Shown: positions 61,474-64,000 of the stretch, piece after piece
Layout of the letters: each line of letters begins with the position of its first letter
How positions within the stretch are numbered: position 1 is the stretch's first letter
Origin: Acinetobacter gyllenbergii CIP 110306 = MTCC 11365
GTDB lineage: Bacteria > Pseudomonadota > Gammaproteobacteria > Pseudomonadales > Moraxellaceae
NCBI RefSeq assembly: GCF_000413855.1
Contig: NZ_ATGG01000017.1
Location: 147,707-211,706, forward strand
DNA length: 64,000 nucleotides
Reading direction: 5' to 3'
Position numbers and translations under genes: made by a program
Notes under the pieces: generated by a model
Databases searched by the model: none
Told to the model about the DNA's origin: nothing
The model's input: only the letters and a program-made list of their open reading frames with translations

Positions 61474-64000
61474 TTAGTCAATTACACCACTGATACCGAT
61501 ACGTACACTTGGATCACCTTGTGATGCAGCAGCGACACCGCCTGTGATTGACCAACGACCATTATCCGCAGTCTTACGCAAGGTTACGCCAACTGCATTT
61601 TCACCACCATGATAAGAAGCACCTGCTGCATAGGTATATTTACCTGCGATGTATGGCGCTGCTTCCAATGCCATTGCTGCGGCAATACCTGCATTTGCTT
61701 TTTTCTCTACATCCTCAATACGTTGATTGGTTGAGTAGAAGGCTTGCTCAAGTTTGTTGTCCAGGTTATCAATGCGGTTGCCCAAAGCTTGATCGGCTTT
61801 ATTTAAGGCATCCACTGCACCACCAACATTGTTGTAGTCTTTACCTCCCACCGTGTAAGTAGGGTTAGTGAAACTATTGGTAATGTTATTATAGCCAGCT
61901 CCGCCACCTAAGAATTCAACAACTTTTTTGTTGGTTGCATTCAATTGAGAGCCGTTGATTGCGTCTTTCGATGCTTCATTAATTGCACCATCTTTGACAC
62001 CTGTAACAACGCGATTACCATCGGTACCAGCAACATTAACTTTAGTGCCTCCAGTGTCTTTAGCAACGGTAACGTCAGCTGTACTATTCGCTTGTTTAAC
62101 TAGACCCACCGTACCATTATTAATATCATTTTTAATGTTATTAATAGCATTGGTATTGTTGGTAATCTGCCCTTGCAAATTATCTCTGATTTCTGCTACC
62201 TGACCACCATTAACAGCATCTTTAGAATCTTTAGCAATATTACCGTTTTTCACATTGGTAATCGTGGTTCCATCTGCTCCACCAAGGGTGATCTTGTCTT
62301 TTTTAGCATCGTCGTATTTCACTGCATTGTTAGCAAGCTCATTTACATTGTTATTCACATTGCTAATTGCGCTATCCAATTGACCTTTGTTCACCGCATC
62401 TGTCGCATTAACACCAGCCGCAACATTGGTCACCTGCTTATTGCCAGCATTGATACCTTGAGTGGTTACACTTGGGCCACCAGCAATAATAAGTCCTGTG
62501 TTGTTTAACACAACCGCATTGTTACCAATGGTGATTCCTGCATTATTCAGAACCGTATCACCTGCTTTCACAGAATCAACCGCTAAGTCTTTTGCAGTTT
62601 CCACTTCATAGTTATCTGAACCATCAGCATTTTTGCTCTTTTTCACAACAATGTTTTGACCATTGGTCACAGTCGTTTTCGATGTTGTTGCAGCAGAACC
62701 AATTGCCTTATCAAGTGCAGTCAACGCATCACCAACATTGGTTTGATTCGCTTGAGCCACATTATAAGTTGGACCTGTAATAGTACCGTCAGCATTGACT
62801 TTAGCACCACCACCCAAGCTATTTACCAGCGCAGTTTGGGTTGTTACAACTTGGTTACCCACAGCTTTCAACTGAGCAACGTTCACTGCATCTGCATCGG
62901 CACTACCCGCTGCAACACCAGTAATTTGACGATAAATACCACTCGCCTCATCACCTACTGCAACTGCACCTGTAGTTGAGGTTGTTTTCGAGATTGCTGC
63001 TTTATCAGCAGTTGTTGCAGCAGATAATGCATAACCCGCTACACCTGCTCCTGTTGTCGCCGCTGAACCGTTTCCTAACACAACTGAACCAGCTACTGTT
63101 TTGGTCACATTATTACCAAGTACGAAAGTATCATTTGTAAGCACTTGGTTATTGTTACCGACAGAATAGCTATTCGATCCATCAACGATGGTCGGGTCAC
63201 CAATCGCACCAGAATGATCACCTTTCACTTTGTTGCCTGTACCAATACTGATTGATTGCAGGCCTGTTGCTTCAGCACCTTTACCAATTGCAATGGACTC
63301 TTTACCTGTTGCTTTGCTGTCATGACCAACTGCAAGCGCACTATCCGCACCGTCTGCAACAATTGCATTTACACCAACTGCTGTCGAGTTTAAACCACCT
63401 GCGCTTGAGTCATTGGTTGTACCCAAATCACCTTTAGATGTATCAGCATTGGTATGGAAGAATTTAATACCATCGGTATTCATCTTCTGTACTGTTTGAC
63501 CAATGGTTAAGCGATCTGTAGTTTCTTGACCTTTTTTATCGTATGTTAAGAACAATGAATCTTGGTTCTTGTTGTCAGGATTTTTATTCACAATCTGATC
63601 AACAATATTCACCTTATTGCCATTACCATCTACAACTTCAGTAATATTGCTCGTAATCGCACTCTTCAATTGCTCTTCAGTCGCAGCTCGACCTTTGGTT
63701 GCAAAATCACTTGCTTTGATGTCTGTATTACTTAAGCCTTCAATGGTATTACTTGCTTTATCTACAACAACACTGCCTACAGTTACCTTGTCGAAATTCA
63801 CATCTTTCGCTGTCGATACTTGGTAGTTGCTTGAACCATCTGCATTGGTTGTTGGAGTAACTACAACATTATCTCCTGCTGTAACCGTAGTTTTCGCTTT
63901 GGTTGCTGCATCTTTAACACTGCTGATTGCACCGTCAATTGTGTTCGAACCTGTGCCACCAATGTTACTCGTGGTGATCGCACCTGTGCTCGCATCAATT
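61474..64000 (-). CDS. ata: Trimeric autotransporter adhesin (Ata/AtaA type), C-terminal part
   Basis: The C-terminal about 840 residues of a trimeric (type Vc) autotransporter; the frame stays open through 64000, so the start is outside the window. A GTG at 63801 is not the real start. From the N-terminal side: stalk segments with TTVTAGDNVVV and NADGSSNYQVSTAKD, a YadA-like head with AVGVNAIVADGADSALAVGH and SIAIGKGAEATGLQSISIG, connectors (NVAQLKAVGNQV), further stalk (DAVNKGQLDSAISNVNNNVN), then a coiled coil (LDNKLEQAFYSTNQRIEDVE) and the YadA anchor (NAGIAAAMALEAAPYIAGKY, ending GISGVID). The anchor forms the outer-membrane pore. tpgA follows in the same operon. Confidence 0.95.
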   Translation of the reverse strand, partial: IDASTGAITTSNIGGTGSNTIDGAISSVKDAATKAKTTVTAGDNVVVTPTTNADGSSNYQVSTAKDVNFDKVTVGSVVVDKASNTIEGLSNTDIKASDFATKGRAATEEQLKSAITSNITEVVDGNGNKVNIVDQIVNKNPDNKNQDSLFLTYDKKGQETTDRLTIGQTVQKMNTDGIKFFHTNADTSKGDLGTTNDSSAGGLNSTAVGVNAIVADGADSALAVGHDSKATGKESIAIGKGAEATGLQSISIGTGNKVKGDHSGAIGDPTIVDGSNSYSVGNNNQVLTNDTFVLGNNVTKTVAGSVVLGNGSAATTGAGVAGYALSAATTADKAAISKTTSTTGAVAVGDEASGIYRQITGVAAGSADADAVNVAQLKAVGNQVVTTQTALVNSLGGGAKVNADGTITGPTYNVAQANQTNVGDALTALDKAIGSAATTSKTTVTNGQNIVVKKSKNADGSDNYEVETAKDLAVDSVKAGDTVLNNAGITIGNNAVVLNNTGLIIAGGPSVTTQGINAGNKQVTNVAAGVNATDAVNKGQLDSAISNVNNNVNELANNAVKYDDAKKDKITLGGADGTTITNVKNGNIAKDSKDAVNGGQVAEIRDNLQGQITNNTNAINNIKNDINNGTVGLVKQANSTADVTVAKDTGGTKVNVAGTDGNRVVTGVKDGAINEASKDAINGSQLNATNKKVVEFLGGGAGYNNITNSFTNPTYTVGGKDYNNVGGAVDALNKADQALGNRIDNLDNKLEQAFYSTNQRIEDVEKKANAGIAAAMALEAAPYIAGKYTYAAGASYHGGENAVGVTLRKTADNGRWSITGGVAAASQGDPSVRIGISGVID

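Noticed and set aside
63700..63801. A start codon for the adhesin at 63801
   Set aside because: The frame is open beyond it to the window edge and continues with typical adhesin stalk sequence, so this GTG is internal.
1..64000. CRISPR arrays, prophage, integrons, insertion sequences, riboswitches and rRNA
   Set aside because: I looked for evenly spaced repeats, transposase or integrase motifs, conserved riboswitch cores and rRNA segments, and saw none that stood up.

Overview
The window reads as a chromosomal segment of an Acinetobacter species (Gammaproteobacteria, Moraxellaceae). The DNA is AT-rich. Protein sequences and gene orders fit that genus: the trpG/trpD/trpC genes, a fused rnhA-dnaQ gene, the ygfB-pepP-ubiH-ubiI cluster divergent from zapA, and a trimeric autotransporter adhesin with its TpgA partner. 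I cannot assign a species. I see no insertion sequence, prophage, integron, CRISPR array or replication origin. One tRNA gene (Glu) and two 6S RNA genes are present.

Layout. 1-2.5 kb: a MITE-like repeat, then glnA (minus strand) behind a sigma-54 promoter with two NtrC-like sites. 2.4-12.6 kb: trpG, then a cystine transporter, a secreted M1 aminopeptidase and a TonB-dependent receptor, then trpD-trpC, so the tryptophan cluster is split by about 7.7 kb. 12.7-25 kb: mixed housekeeping genes (Smr protein, folE, hemE, L,D-transpeptidase, diguanylate cyclase, pyrC-rnt, tRNA-Glu) with two likely orphan immunity genes. 25-35 kb: an old-yellow-enzyme gene with a palindromic operator, then mltD-yejABEF, a lytic transglycosylase run directly into a peptide ABC importer. 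35-39.7 kb: a second MITE-like copy, the RNase HI/epsilon fusion, a FimL-like pilus regulator and nudC. 39.6-41.8 kb: an MFS transporter and TetR regulator bracketed by direct repeats of the nudC 3' end, which looks like an acquired cassette. 41.8-47 kb: esterase-dolP-yraN-lpoA divergent from rsmI, then a metal transporter and CadR-like regulator sharing a MerR-type operator. 47-53.3 kb: ubiI-ubiH-pepP-ygfB divergent from a coiled-coil gene and zapA. 53.8-54.4 kb: two tandem 6S RNA genes. 54.6-58.4 kb: a membrane J-domain-like protein convergent with an HscC-type Hsp70. 58.5-64 kb: a solute-binding-like protein, a small orphan, tpgA, and the C-terminal part of a giant adhesin that runs off the window.

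How the genes work together. Several sets act as units: nitrogen assimilation under NtrC/RpoN; tryptophan and p-aminobenzoate glutamine amidotransfer; envelope growth and turnover (lpoA, dolP, mltD, L,D-transpeptidase, TpgA); peptide uptake (YejABEF, the TonB receptor and aminopeptidase); ubiquinone hydroxylation (ubiH, ubiI); and stationary-phase RNA polymerase control (6S RNA, a SutA-like protein). The observations most worth following up are the tandem divergent 6S RNAs, the nudC-tail duplication around the efflux cassette, the HscC/J-protein pair and the two related MITE-like repeats.
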